Origin: an uncultured Acetatifactor sp.
Lineage (GTDB): Bacteria; Bacillota; Clostridia; Lachnospirales; Lachnospiraceae
Length of the DNA stretch: 59,330 nt
Direction of reading: 5' to 3'
Assembly: GCA_910589035.1 (NCBI GenBank)
Contig: CAJUSI010000033.1
Span: 1 to 59,330, forward strand
Each line of letters begins with the position of its first letter. The stretch's first letter is position 1. Positions 27,608 to 36,966 of this stretch are shown one piece after another. Below the pieces are notes generated by a model, which ran no database searches, was not told where the DNA came from, and saw only the letters and a list, made by a program, of their open reading frames with translations. The translations under genes and the position numbers were made by a program.

Positions 27608-28480
27608 TTATCCCTTCACGGCTCCTGCCACGCCTTCCACATAGCATCTCTGGGACAGCAGGAATACGATCGCTATGGGAATGGAGATCAGTACGCACCC
27701 TGCGTAGAACTGGGTGTAGTAATACTTCTCATACTCCTTCTCCAGCATGGTCCACAGACCGATGGCGATGGTGTAATACTTGGTGTCATTTCCCATGATA
27801 ACCTTCGCAAAAATGTAATCCACCCAGGGGCCCATGAAGGAGGTCAGCAGCGTATAAGTGATGATGGGCTTCGACAAAGGGATCGTAACCCTGATGAAGG
27901 TATCCCATTTGGTAGCGCCGTCAATATAGGCCGCCTCGTCGATGGAACGGGGAATGGTGTCAAAGAACCCCTTGGCCATATAGAAGCCCAGCCCCGCGCC
28001 TCCCGAGTAGACCAGTATCAGCGAAATCTGCTTCAGCACTCCCGTCTCTAAAAGTCCCAGTCCCTTCAGGATATAGTAAACCGCGATCATGGACATGAAG
28101 CCCGGGAACATTCCCAGAATCATGGCAATGTTCAGGAAGTTCTTACGCATCTTGAAGCGCAGACGGCTCATAACGTAAGACACGCACAGTACAAAGAACG
28201 CGGAAAGCAGCGTGCTGAAAATTGCAATCACCAGGGTGTTGAGGAACCACCTGGTAAAGTCAATCTGTGTACCGCCCGTAATCTGGCTGTTGACACCCCG
28301 AACCAGTTCCGTATAATTCCTCAGCGTAAAGCCCTTGGGAATAATATAGCTCGTATAGGTGCCGCCCTCTTCCCGGAAGGATGTCAGGATAACGAACAGA
28401 ATCGGCAAAACCCAGATAATGCTGAGAACCGTCAAAAGTACATAGCAGGCCGCGTTTGTAATTATTCTCTTTGTCTTCAT
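27608..28480 (-). CDS. malG: Maltodextrin ABC transporter permease, MalG type
   Basis: A 290-residue permease with six predicted membrane segments and the EAA loop DEAAYIDGATKWDTFIRVTIP, which contacts the ATPase. It imports malto-oligosaccharides with MalF and MalE. Its ATG shares one base with the malF stop (TAATG), indicating tight coupling. No ATPase gene (msmK/malK) is present in the locus, so a shared ATPase encoded elsewhere is expected. Confidence 0.88.
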   Translation of the reverse strand: MKTKRIITNAACYVLLTVLSIIWVLPILFVILTSFREEGGTYTSYIIPKGFTLRNYTELVRGVNSQITGGTQIDFTRWFLNTLVIAIFSTLLSAFFVLCVSYVMSRLRFKMRKNFLNIAMILGMFPGFMSMIAVYYILKGLGLLETGVLKQISLILVYSGGAGLGFYMAKGFFDTIPRSIDEAAYIDGATKWDTFIRVTIPLSKPIITYTLLTSFMGPWVDYIFAKVIMGNDTKYYTIAIGLWTMLEKEYEKYYYTQFYAGCVLISIPIAIVFLLSQRCYVEGVAGAVKG

Positions 28481-29874
28481 TATTGGAACGCCCCCTCATC
28501 TTTATATGCACCTGTACGGTGGTAGGTTAACAGTGACAGTGTGGCCAGGATGATAAATACCAGGATGCCGATTACGGCGCCAAGGTTGTAGTCCTTCTGG
28601 GTAATCGTCAGCTTATACAGCCAGGTGACCAGCAGGTCCGTCTTGCCCGCGTAATAGTATTCCAGGGAATCCGGTCCGCCTCCCGACAGCAGGAAGATCA
28701 CATTGAAATTGTTGATATTTCCCGTGAAGGAGGTGATCAGGTTGGGGGTCATTACAAAAATCATATACGGAAGGGTAATCTTCCGGAAAATCACGGGAGC
28801 GCTGGCCCCATCAATCTTCGCCGCCTCATACAGGTCCGCAGGGATATTCTGCAGGATACCTGTGGTGGACAGCATGGTAAAGGGCACGCCGATCCAGATA
28901 TTGATACAGATAATCGTGATTTTCGCCAGCAGCGGATCGGTAAAGAAAGGAATGGATTCCGTCGCGCCGATAATTCCGAAATCTCTCAGCAGCACGTTCA
29001 CCGGACCGTTGGCATTGAAGATGGTGCGCATGGTCAAAAGGGTTACGAACTGGGGCACAGCCACGGAGAGTACAAACATGAATCTCCAGAATCCCTTGCC
29101 CTTTGTGCCCTTGCGGTTGATCAGCAGCGCCAGGAGCAATCCCAGGATATAGCAGGTCACCGTCGCCGATACCGCCCAGATCAGCGTCCATCCCAGCACA
29201 GGCCAGAATGTGGTGGCCAGGGAGCTGCTGGAGGCAATCAGAGATTTAAAATTCTCCAGGCCTACCCAGGAGAACAGTGTTCCGGGAGGCTGATGCTCAT
29301 GATCATAGCTGGTAAATGCAATCAAAATCATGAAAACCAGAGGAACTATGGTAAAAACAAGGATGCCTATGATGGGAAGGCCGAGCAGGAACGCATGCAG
29401 GTTCTCCTCCCGCAGGGATCTGATATCGTCCCGGAAGGTGGGAATCCTCTGCCCCTTCGCCATCCGGACCTGTGTGCAGTACGCGCTTTTCCCGGACATG
29501 CATGCCACAAAGATGATAGCCGCTGTCAGAATCAGGGTGACCACGCCGTACAGAAGGCACAGCATGGAATTGTCTCCCAGGGAGTATTCGTAAATACCCA
29601 GCGCCTCATTGTAAACCTGTCCCTGCTCCACAGTACCCAGGGTTATAAAATTGCCCAGGGATGAAATGCCGGCGAAAATCATATACAGGAAATACAGAAT
29701 TTCCAGCGCCAGGAATATCAGTCCCCTGACCACCTGCTTATTCATAATATTTCCAAGTCCAAAGACGAAGAAGGAAAGTTTTGTGATGGTATTTCCCTTT
29801 TTAAAGACCTGTGATATGCTCTCGTCCCTGGGTTTATCATATTGAAGTTTAACCTTTTTCTTGAAAAGAGCCAT
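28480..29874 (-). CDS. malF: Maltodextrin ABC transporter permease, MalF type
   Basis: A 464-residue permease. The N-terminal cytoplasmic segment and first membrane helices (to ~residue 150) are the extra part typical of MalF in Firmicutes. The core holds the EAA motif YEAAKIDGASAPVIFRKITLP. It forms the membrane channel with MalG. The ATG at 29874 has CCAGGAGG-type spacing upstream. It follows malE by 86 bases that contain a long inverted repeat. Confidence 0.88.
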   Translation of the reverse strand: MALFKKKVKLQYDKPRDESISQVFKKGNTITKLSFFVFGLGNIMNKQVVRGLIFLALEILYFLYMIFAGISSLGNFITLGTVEQGQVYNEALGIYEYSLGDNSMLCLLYGVVTLILTAAIIFVACMSGKSAYCTQVRMAKGQRIPTFRDDIRSLREENLHAFLLGLPIIGILVFTIVPLVFMILIAFTSYDHEHQPPGTLFSWVGLENFKSLIASSSSLATTFWPVLGWTLIWAVSATVTCYILGLLLALLINRKGTKGKGFWRFMFVLSVAVPQFVTLLTMRTIFNANGPVNVLLRDFGIIGATESIPFFTDPLLAKITIICINIWIGVPFTMLSTTGILQNIPADLYEAAKIDGASAPVIFRKITLPYMIFVMTPNLITSFTGNINNFNVIFLLSGGGPDSLEYYYAGKTDLLVTWLYKLTITQKDYNLGAVIGILVFIILATLSLLTYHRTGAYKDEGAFQ

Positions 29875-29910
29875 CGGAAACCTCCTGGATTAAAGTTTCG
29901 AGGGCTCTCC

Positions 29911-29957
29911 GGACACATATAACAGGCATCCGAAAAGCCCCGCCGTTATAAGTGTCC
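29911..29957 (-). repeat. Inverted repeat between malE and malF
   Basis: GGACACATATAAC near 29,911 and TTATAAGTGTCC ending at 29,957 can form a ~12-base stem with one mismatch. No T-run follows. It may stabilise the malE mRNA 3' end, or partly uncouple malE from malFG expression. Confidence 0.5.
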
Positions 29958-29960
29958 TGT

Positions 29961-31230
29961 TTATTCCGCTGTCATCGCCTCTACGAAGGCATCCAGCTTC
30001 GCCTGTGCATTGTCCTTGGTAATCTCTCCGCTCCTGATTTCGGTAGGGATAGCACCTGCATAGGACCAGTACCTTGAAGCAAATACGCTGTTAACAGGCT
30101 GCGCCACGCTGGCATTGTTGGACTCATTTACGATTACGGTAGAAAGAGGATCCGCCAGAACCTTCTCGTTGGCGCCTGCTTTCGTGTTGGCCGGAACCTG
30201 ACCGGACAGCTCATAGCGCAGAAGCTGATTCTCCTCGTTTCCGATGAACGCTGCGAAAGCAACCGCAGCAGCCATATTCTTGGACTGGGCGTTCACACCG
30301 ATCGCCTTGGAGCCGTAGAAGCCCAGAAGCTGATAATCCTTGCCGTCAGGGTTGAAGGTGGGAATAATAGCCAGACCCAGGTCATCGCCCAGAACCTTCT
30401 TGTAGTTCTCATAGTTCCAGGAGCCGTCGAACCAGGCGCCAAGCCTGTGGCTGCGGATCAGCTCATCCACGGTGATCTCACCGTCGAATGCGCATTTGGG
30501 GTTATTGATCAGGTCAATTAAGTAATTGGTCACTGCAAGGCCCGTGGCGCTGTTCCAGTCCACGCCTGCGGAAAGATCGCTTCCCTCAGGTCCGAAAATG
30601 GTGCAGCCTGCGCCGTAATAATAGCAGCCCAGCTTCCATCCGCCTGCAGATTCAAAGTAGAAATTGTACACATCGTCTGCGGTTTCCTTGGCCATGATCT
30701 TCTCCAGGGAAGTCACGTCGGCCTCGTCCAGAAGAGTTTTGTCATAGAACATAAAGAAGGTATTGTGGGTGAAAGGAATACCGTACACCTTGCCGTCCTG
30801 TACCACGGTAGCCGTAACGGACTCCGCGATCTCTTCCCTTACCATCTTCTCCGTGTCGCCGCCCAGCTGAGCAATTGCGCCCGCCTCCACCAGCTTCGGA
30901 AGCTGATCGTTTGCAAACAGGAATACATCCGCCGAATTGCCCACATCCTTGAGCAGCTCGTCTGCGCATTTATCCTCGCCCACCACCTCGTTCTTCCAGG
31001 TGATGTTCCACTCGGGATGCGCCTCGGCGAAGGCTTTCTCCATCTGGTCCATGGCTCCGGTGTCAATCTGGTTCTGAGGGCACCATACCTTCAGGGTGAT
31101 GTCCTGGGTCTCACCGTTTGATGCCCCCCCCTGACCCGGAATCGCCGGAATCGCCGGAATCATTCCCGCAGCCTGCCAGAAGGCCGACAGTCATTGCCGC
31201 CGTCAAAAGTGTTACAAGAAGCTTTTTCAT
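29961..31230 (-). CDS. malE: Maltodextrin-binding lipoprotein, frame broken at a G8 tract
   Basis: The real start is the ATG at 31230, preceded by AAGGAGG. It encodes a lipoprotein signal peptide, MKKLLVTLLTAAMTVGLLAGC, with the lipobox LLAGC. The reading frame then meets eight Gs (31124-31131, C on the plus strand) and stops 5 codons later. The mature family-1 solute-binding domain (ITLKVWCPQNQ... onward, ~380 residues) continues in the frame that would be read if the tract had seven Gs. So the gene is either phase-variable, a pseudogene, or affected by a homopolymer consensus error. It binds malto-oligosaccharides for MalFG. Confidence 0.85.
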
Positions 31231-31266
31231 TTTTGTTTCCTCCTTAAAAGAATATAAATTTTTAAA

Positions 31267-31321
31267 AAAGTTTCATAAAGTTTCGTAAATTCAAATTACC
31301 ATATTTTCCCTCTTTCGTCAA
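31267..31321 (-). promoter_or_regulatory. malE promoter with downstream operator
   Basis: On the minus strand TTGACG (31316-31321) and TAATTT (31293-31298) are 17 bases apart. Directly after the -10 box lie two motif copies, TTTACGAAACTTT and ATGAAACTTT (31267-31292), placed where a bound repressor would block initiation. Confidence 0.65.
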
Positions 31322-31400
31322 GCCGGTCTTTGTGTATTTTGTTTACTAAAAACAGCTATTTTTTTGTATCGTTGTGTAATATGTAACTGATTTCGAAATT

Positions 31401-31413
31401 TTTACGAAACTTT
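31401..31413. promoter_or_regulatory. Operator-like site in the malE-lacI intergenic region
   Basis: TTTACGAAACTTT is identical to the site overlapping the malE start region. It lies about 80 bases upstream of the malE -35 box, so repression by looping or an activator role are both possible. Confidence 0.45.
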
Positions 31414-31574
31414 AGCACGAAATCTTTTTACTCTGTTTTCGTCCGGACTATAAAGCAGCCTTCTGAAAATCAAATGACTTTAACTCGCTTTTTTCAATGT
31501 TTTTAAAGATTTTCTCTTTGATATATTCATTATATGGTCTGATTAAAGATATTATTACGTGAATCCTCGGATGC

Positions 31575-31621
31575 AAAGTTTCGTTTACAAGCTTGTCTTT
31601 TCGTCATTGTCTTGCTATAAT
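31575..31621 (+). promoter_or_regulatory. lacI-type regulator promoter with adjacent operator-like site
   Basis: TTGTCT (31593-31598) and TATAAT (31616-31621) are 17 bases apart. AAAGTTTCGTTTAC at 31575-31588 touches the -35 box, suggesting autoregulation by the encoded protein. Confidence 0.55.
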
Positions 31622-31730
31622 CAATTTATCGGAGAAATTTTTATTGTGATTTTTAACAAAATTTCTCCCGGACCGGAAGACATGGGATCTCTGTCCCCGG
31701 TCATCAGAATACTTGTACGGAGGACAGGGT

Positions 31731-32735
31731 ATGGCTACCATAAACGATATTGCCGCAAAACTGGGAGTGTCCAAGGGCACCGTTTCCAAGGGATTGAATA
31801 ACGCCAGGGACATCAGCGAGGAGATGCGCAAGAAAATTCTGGAGACTGCGGTGGAGCTGGGCTATGTGAGTAAGCATCTGCAGAAAAAGGAAAAAAAGCT
31901 CTGCATCCTGGTGGAAAACATGGAAATCCACACCCCCAACCAGTTTGGGCACGATATTGTGCTGGGTTTTAAGCAGATGGCCGAGCCCGACGGGTGGACG
32001 GTGGATATCGTTCCCATAGATATAGAATTCCAGCGGGGCATCCCTTACGGGGTATTTATGCTGGAGCACGGCTACCATGCCTCCTTTCTCCTGGGCCTGA
32101 CCCTTCTGGACCCCTGGATGAAGGAGTTCAGAATCTCCAATATTCCCACCGTTCTCTATGACAATTATATCAAGGGGAATCCCTACATTGCCTCCGTGGG
32201 CTGCGACAGCCAGGAAGGCTTCGAGCTGTCCGTCAAGCATCTCAAAGAGCTTGGGCATAAAAAAATAGGCCTCATCTCCGGCCCCCTGGAATCTTATATC
32301 CTGAAAGCCAGATACAATGCCTACTTAAACGCCATGGAAAAATACGGCCTGGAGCTCAACGACAACTATATCGGTCTGGGTTACTATGTGAACGATTCCA
32401 CAAAGAAATACATCCCCATGCTTTTGAAGGAGGGCGTCACAGCCATTCTCTTTTCCCATGACATCCGTGCAATCTCCGCCATCACAGAATGCAACGACAG
32501 GGGCATCCGCATTCCCGAGGATCTGAGTATCGTCGGCTTCGACGACCTTCCCATGACCGCCCACACGCTGCCCCCTTTAACCACTATACATCAGGACAGA
32601 ATCGCCCTGGGCAAATGCGGCTTCTATGCGCTCTCCTGCCTGCTGAATCATGTGACCATCGGCTCCATCCTTCTGCGCCCCACCCTGGTGGTCAGGAATT
32701 CCACCGGTCCCGTGCCCGGTAAGCCGGCCCGGTAA
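31731..32735 (+). CDS. LacI family transcriptional regulator of the alpha-glucan genes
   Basis: A 334-residue regulator. The N-terminal helix-turn-helix reads MATINDIAAKLGVSKGTVSKGLNNA, shown here only to mark its start. It is followed by a periplasmic-binding-like sensor domain ending in IPEDLSIVGFDDLPMTAHTLPPLTTI. The ATG at 31731 has GGAGG seven bases upstream; an upstream TTG in the same frame is less likely. It is divergent from malEFG, and AAAGTTTCG sites near malE, pulA and its own promoter make it the probable repressor (a MalR). The inducer would be a maltodextrin. Confidence 0.85.
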   Translation: MATINDIAAKLGVSKGTVSKGLNNARDISEEMRKKILETAVELGYVSKHLQKKEKKLCILVENMEIHTPNQFGHDIVLGFKQMAEPDGWTVDIVPIDIEFQRGIPYGVFMLEHGYHASFLLGLTLLDPWMKEFRISNIPTVLYDNYIKGNPYIASVGCDSQEGFELSVKHLKELGHKKIGLISGPLESYILKARYNAYLNAMEKYGLELNDNYIGLGYYVNDSTKKYIPMLLKEGVTAILFSHDIRAISAITECNDRGIRIPEDLSIVGFDDLPMTAHTLPPLTTIHQDRIALGKCGFYALSCLLNHVTIGSILLRPTLVVRNSTGPVPGKPAR

Positions 32736-32781
32736 ACCGCTGCATCCCTTCCCGGGCAGTCCTTCTGTCAGGTGCCCGATA

Positions 32782-33693
32782 TCAGTCTCTGATCTCCTCG
32801 CCGGAGCAAGGCCCGAAAGGAAGGGCGCAGGCTCCCACCCGCTCTCCCAGCTTTACCTTCGTCTCTATGCCCCTGCCGGAATTCTCCAGGATATCCCTGT
32901 CGGGGCAGACCGCGCCTTTTTCCGTCATCAGGATGACGGTGGATCCTCCGAAGGCAAAGCGGCCCTTTTCCCATCCCCTGCGCACCCGGCTTCCTCGGGC
33001 ATGATTGATAATCCTTCCCACCAGCAGCGCCCCCACTTCCATCTGAACCAGAGTTCCCAGACGCTCCGTGTGCAGAAGCACATATTCCCTTGTATTCTCC
33101 TTATAAATCGGATACCGGTCGTTGGCAGCCGGATTCACCGTATGCAGAACCCCCGGAATCCGCACCGGGAAGGTTACCCTCCCTGTGTCCGCGTATATAT
33201 ACCGGTGATAATTCTCCACGCAGAGACGGAACAGCCAGATATAGCCCCCTGCATATTTTGCGGCCAGCTCATGGTCCTTCAGAAGGCTCTCCGCAGTATA
33301 TAAGGTATGTTTCACGGCAAAAGCGCTGTCCTTCCCTATCCTGTACACGCTTAAGCGCCCGTCGCAGGGGCTGATCAGCGCCTCCGGATTCCTGTCCACC
33401 CGGCGGGCGTCCGGCTTCATGCTCCTTGTAAAAAAGGCGTTGTACGAGCCGTATTCCTGCTCCCTGTACTCTTCCATGGGAATGGAATGGTTCCGGATAA
33501 AGCCCTCGATGAAGAGCCTGGAGATCCCGGAATCCAGAAGCGCCCCGCCAAGCCGGGAAACCATGGGAGAAACCAGAGGCTTTAATAAAAGCCGGCCCCC
33601 CCAATGCCCGTACAGGGCTTCCAGGAATCGGTCCTGCAATGTATTTTCATAAGTGATATTTCCAGCTCTGTCTGCAATCGGATGCATGGCCAT
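32782..33693 (-). CDS. psd: Phosphatidylserine decarboxylase proenzyme
   Basis: A 303-residue proenzyme. The self-cleavage motif is FGGST near the C-terminus, where the serine becomes the pyruvoyl group. KGRFAFGGSTVILM is typical of the clostridial type. It makes phosphatidylethanolamine from the product of PssA, encoded two steps upstream. The ATG at 33693 has AGGAAGG upstream; an earlier in-frame ATG lacks family similarity. It is convergent with the lacI-type gene. Confidence 0.92.
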   Translation of the reverse strand: MAMHPIADRAGNITYENTLQDRFLEALYGHWGGRLLLKPLVSPMVSRLGGALLDSGISRLFIEGFIRNHSIPMEEYREQEYGSYNAFFTRSMKPDARRVDRNPEALISPCDGRLSVYRIGKDSAFAVKHTLYTAESLLKDHELAAKYAGGYIWLFRLCVENYHRYIYADTGRVTFPVRIPGVLHTVNPAANDRYPIYKENTREYVLLHTERLGTLVQMEVGALLVGRIINHARGSRVRRGWEKGRFAFGGSTVILMTEKGAVCPDRDILENSGRGIETKVKLGERVGACALPFGPCSGEEIRD

Positions 33694-34015
33694 ACCTTCC
33701 TTCCTCCCTCTCATCGCTCACGGACCCGCCGCCCCCTGTCTCTCCAAAGCCGGCCGCAATCCGCCTGTCACTGTCTGCCGCTTTTCGCTGTCCGCCCTCC
33801 TCAGGGCATCGCCGCCCTCTGTCTTCCTGGCTCCGGCCGCAATCCGCCTGTCACTGCCTGCCGCTCTTTCGCTGTCCGCCGCCGGCCTGCCGCTCCGATT
33901 CCGTTTACAGTCATCTGCCGCTACCGATCGTCTCGTTTCGCTCTCCGAATCAGTTGCCTCTCTGCCGATCCGTTATCTGGCCTCCGGCCTCTCCGACACC
34001 TTTCGGCCATCCGCC
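33694..34015. repeat. psd-pssA gap with an 83-base imperfect direct repeat
   Basis: No gene is supported here. Two copies of a ~70-base GC-rich segment start at about 33,728 and 33,811, offset by 83 bases. The core CCGGCCGCAATCCGCCTGTC is identical in both. Open plus-strand frames across the region are repeat-derived. Confidence 0.65.
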
Positions 34016-34672
34016 TCAGCTGCGGGGATGAAGCATCTCCCACCAGCTGCGTCCCGCAAAGACCAGCACCGTAACCGCAGCCGCCACGATCGCCACGATT
34101 AAAAACACCTGCCTGGCCGAGGGCTTCTTAAGCCTGAAATTCAGGATAAACAGAAATCCCACCGCCGCCACGGCAATATGCAGGACTACTGTAAATGCCA
34201 GCTTACCGGGAAACAGGGGCGATACCAGGAAAAGAACGGGCAGCGCGATGGCCATGGAAGTAATGGGCAGTCCCTGGTAATACTTTCTCGCCTCCTCGGT
34301 AGCAGCCTGGCGCTTGGCCTCCATCACGTTAAAATAACCCAGCCGGATCATGCCTGCCAGTCCGTACAGGGCCAGGAGCACCATGCTGTAGATCCGGTCC
34401 ATCCCCATCCTGTAACAGATTACAATGGGAAGCACCCCAAAGCAGACCACATCGCAGAGGGAATCGATCTGAATACCGAAGCTTTTCTCATCCTCCGTGC
34501 GGTTCTTCTTGGTTCTGGCTATTTTACCGTCAAACATATCGCAGAGTCCGGAAAAGGCAAGGCAGAATACCGCCCAGTTAAGATGCGACGACGAGGCGCA
34601 GAAAATACCTGCTACAGCCGACAGAAAGCTGATATAGGTCAGCACCACCGTATAATCATAAAATCCAATCAC
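34016..34672 (-). CDS. pssA: CDP-diacylglycerol-serine O-phosphatidyltransferase
   Basis: A 218-residue CDP-alcohol phosphatidyltransferase with the signature D-G-x2-A-R-x12-G-x3-D-x3-D, visible as FDGKIARTKK and GIQIDSLCDVVCFG. It has about six to seven membrane segments. It makes phosphatidylserine, which Psd decarboxylates. Translation starts at a GTG with GGAGGGG six bases upstream. It follows the flippase-like gene by 34 bases. Confidence 0.85.
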   Translation of the reverse strand: MIGFYDYTVVLTYISFLSAVAGIFCASSSHLNWAVFCLAFSGLCDMFDGKIARTKKNRTEDEKSFGIQIDSLCDVVCFGVLPIVICYRMGMDRIYSMVLLALYGLAGMIRLGYFNVMEAKRQAATEEARKYYQGLPITSMAIALPVLFLVSPLFPGKLAFTVVLHIAVAAVGFLFILNFRLKKPSARQVFLIVAIVAAAVTVLVFAGRSWWEMLHPRS

Positions 34673-34706
34673 CTCAAACCCCTCCTCCTATTGTATCTGT
34701 CAAACA

Positions 34707-35738
34707 TTATACCTCTTTTTGTCCTTTTCGTGAATAGTAAATCTGCGCTATCACGGTAAAAAATGCACTGATCAGAAGCTGGCTGTAATATCCCAGTCCC
34801 CGGGACAGAATCATGGCGGGCAGAAGCACCGGCTGAAACACCGGCCTGAATATATTCAGGAACAGAGCCTCGCTGATTCCCATGCCTCCGGGAAGGGGCA
34901 GCATATCCACAGAAACGGAAATCACCGCCTGGAGAAGCACCACGTCCCACACGGGCGTCCCCGACAGGCCAAAGGCCAGATAAACCGTCCAGGTAACCGC
35001 AAACAGCGCAAAACGCTGCACAAAAGAAATCAGAACGACCCAGAGGATGACCCTGAAATGCTTTCTCAGATAGACCGCCGTCTCCCTGTAGGTGTCCATG
35101 GATCCGCGCAGCTTCTCCAGGCGTTCCTCCCTGTGTCTCATAATCCGGAATTTCTCCAGCAGGCGCATCCCCTTTGTCAGAATCGTCTCCGTCAGTCCGG
35201 AATGGAACACAAGCACCGTCATAAAGCTCACGCAGAAAATATTTAAAAGCAGACCCAGCCAGAAAACCGGGAGGATTTCCTCCAGATAATGATGTAAAAA
35301 GCCCTGCCCCAGGCAAAGAATTGCCAGACCGATTGCAACCAGTACGAATTTATAGGTAATGGTGACGATCATGAGGATCACGGCCGCAACCGGGATCGGC
35401 ACCTTCTCCTTTTTCATATAATAAACCTGCATGGGCTGTCCGCCCGTTGCGGACGGCGTTATACAGCTGAAGAAAAAGCCCACGGAGGAAAACAGGAAAC
35501 AGCAGCGCTTCCTCAGACGGATCCCGAAGGACCGCATCATATACCATAAAATAATAGACTCACCCCAGATAAAAAACACCACAAGAATCACTCCGGGAAT
35601 CAGCCATTTCACATCCGCCTCCCCCAGGGCCTTCGCCATGGCGCCCAGGTCCTCTCCGTGGAAGATGCCATACAGGGTAAGACCCAGAACCGCCGCGAAA
35701 AAACAAATATTGCCGATTAATTTTCTTTTTGACTGCAC
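34707..35738 (-). CDS. LPG-synthase-type flippase domain membrane protein (UPF0104/AglD-like)
   Basis: A 343-residue membrane protein with about eight hydrophobic segments. The motifs PSATGGQPMQVYYM and DMLPLPGGMGISEALF are typical of the MprF N-terminal/UPF0104 family. There is no C-terminal aminoacyltransferase domain, so it is not a full MprF. It probably moves a lipid or lipid-linked compound across the membrane. The start overlaps the PAP2 gene by 22 bases. Confidence 0.85.
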   Translation of the reverse strand: MQSKRKLIGNICFFAAVLGLTLYGIFHGEDLGAMAKALGEADVKWLIPGVILVVFFIWGESIILWYMMRSFGIRLRKRCCFLFSSVGFFFSCITPSATGGQPMQVYYMKKEKVPIPVAAVILMIVTITYKFVLVAIGLAILCLGQGFLHHYLEEILPVFWLGLLLNIFCVSFMTVLVFHSGLTETILTKGMRLLEKFRIMRHREERLEKLRGSMDTYRETAVYLRKHFRVILWVVLISFVQRFALFAVTWTVYLAFGLSGTPVWDVVLLQAVISVSVDMLPLPGGMGISEALFLNIFRPVFQPVLLPAMILSRGLGYYSQLLISAFFTVIAQIYYSRKGQKEV

Positions 35739-36433
35739 AAGTCCTTGTCTCCTTCCAGATGAAATCTCCTGTTTACCTTATCCAAAAGTGTCTCATAGGT
35801 CTTCCAGACTTTGGGAATTTTCCCGATACACAGGCAGATTTCCGCAAGAAGAATTCCTGCAAACACATCCGGAATCACATGCTGCTTCGTAGTCAATGTG
35901 GAAATACACACCATCAGCGCCATCACGCAGGAAGCGGCCCGGTACCAGAAGGGTATCGTCTTCTTCCCGCGCAGTCCGATAAAGCAGAACCAGCTCACCA
36001 GGCAGTGAATGGAGGGGAAGAGATTGTCCGCCGCATCCACAGTGTACAAAACTCCCATCACCTGGTTCCAGAACCCGCTCCCTTCCAGTGCCGGACGTGT
36101 GTTGGTTGTTGGATAGACGAGATAAAACGCAAAGCACACGATCCTGGACAGAAAATCAGCGGCAAAAAAGCGGCAGATCTCCCCTTTCTCCTGGCGGGCT
36201 ATCAGCATATAATTGGCCATCCAGAACAGATAGCATCCCAGGTAGACAGCCACAGTAGGCGGGAGAAAGGGTATCAGGGCGTCAAACCGGCTTTCGATAT
36301 TATGATGCTCCCATCCCCCTGCAATTATCCTGGAAACGCCGTATACCGCCAGGTTAAATGATAAGGCCACAATAAGGGGAATCCAGCCATATTCCGGCAC
36401 TATCTTCCCAAGCCTTTCCCGTAATTTTCTCAT
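35717..36433 (-). CDS. PAP2 superfamily membrane phosphatase
   Basis: A 238-residue membrane protein. The PAP2 catalytic segments are NLFPSIHCLVSWFCF and KQHVIPDVFAGILLAE; the YPTTNTRPAL segment precedes them. The arrangement resembles the inositol-phosphotransferase/Aur1-like PAP2 branch. It likely dephosphorylates a lipid phosphate or transfers a lipid phosphate headgroup. It is the first gene of a leftward unit with the flippase-like gene, pssA and psd. Confidence 0.85.
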   Translation of the reverse strand: MRKLRERLGKIVPEYGWIPLIVALSFNLAVYGVSRIIAGGWEHHNIESRFDALIPFLPPTVAVYLGCYLFWMANYMLIARQEKGEICRFFAADFLSRIVCFAFYLVYPTTNTRPALEGSGFWNQVMGVLYTVDAADNLFPSIHCLVSWFCFIGLRGKKTIPFWYRAASCVMALMVCISTLTTKQHVIPDVFAGILLAEICLCIGKIPKVWKTYETLLDKVNRRFHLEGDKDLCSQKEN

Positions 36434-36576
36434 CTTATCACCTTATGTTCCAAAACGCCCGGAATCTCAGCCCATGCCGCCCCGGCATACCGTATCCGGC
36501 GTCTGCTATCCTCTCGTCAAAAATTTGCCAAAGCACTCTCACGGCCGGAACCGCCGCACTTTTCTAATAATAATAA

Positions 36577-36605
36577 AATATAGCAGAATTTGCTCCGCGC
36601 CACAA
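36577..36605 (-). promoter_or_regulatory. Candidate promoter of the PAP2-pssA-psd unit
   Basis: On the minus strand TTGTGG (36600-36605) and TATATT (36577-36582) are 17 bases apart, about 145 bases upstream of the PAP2 start. Confidence 0.45.
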
Positions 36606-36662
36606 GCCATTTATTCACATCTTTAACATTTCTTTAGGGAATATTAAAGTTTGCCTGCCCCC

Positions 36663-36691
36663 TTGCCTGCCGGAGCCGTTCCCGCTATAAT
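36663..36691 (+). promoter_or_regulatory. Candidate promoter of the second MATE gene
   Basis: TTGCCT (36663-36668) and TATAAT (36686-36691) are 17 bases apart. It implies a ~270-base leader before the MATE start. That leader contains an ACGGAAAA...TTTTCCGT hairpin (about 36,709-36,743) and a TTTTCCGGAAAA palindrome near 36,791. Confidence 0.5.
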
Positions 36692-36966
36692 GAAGATAAG
36701 TCTCACGACGGAAAACGCCAATTCTTAATTCGCATTTTCCGTATATTCTCTCGGAATCTTTCATCAGAAACAGGAGGTTCCATATTCGGATTTTCCGGAA
36801 AAGGCGGGGAGTCTGTAAAAAGGAAGCCGGACAGACAAAATCCGGAATCTGATAAACCATGGAGCAGGAAAAAGAGGGGAAAACGCTGGAAAGGGCTCCC
36901 GGAAAGCCCTGCGGAAAGCGGAAGAAAGATACCAGAAGATTATGATTGCAAAACGGAGGTTGGACC

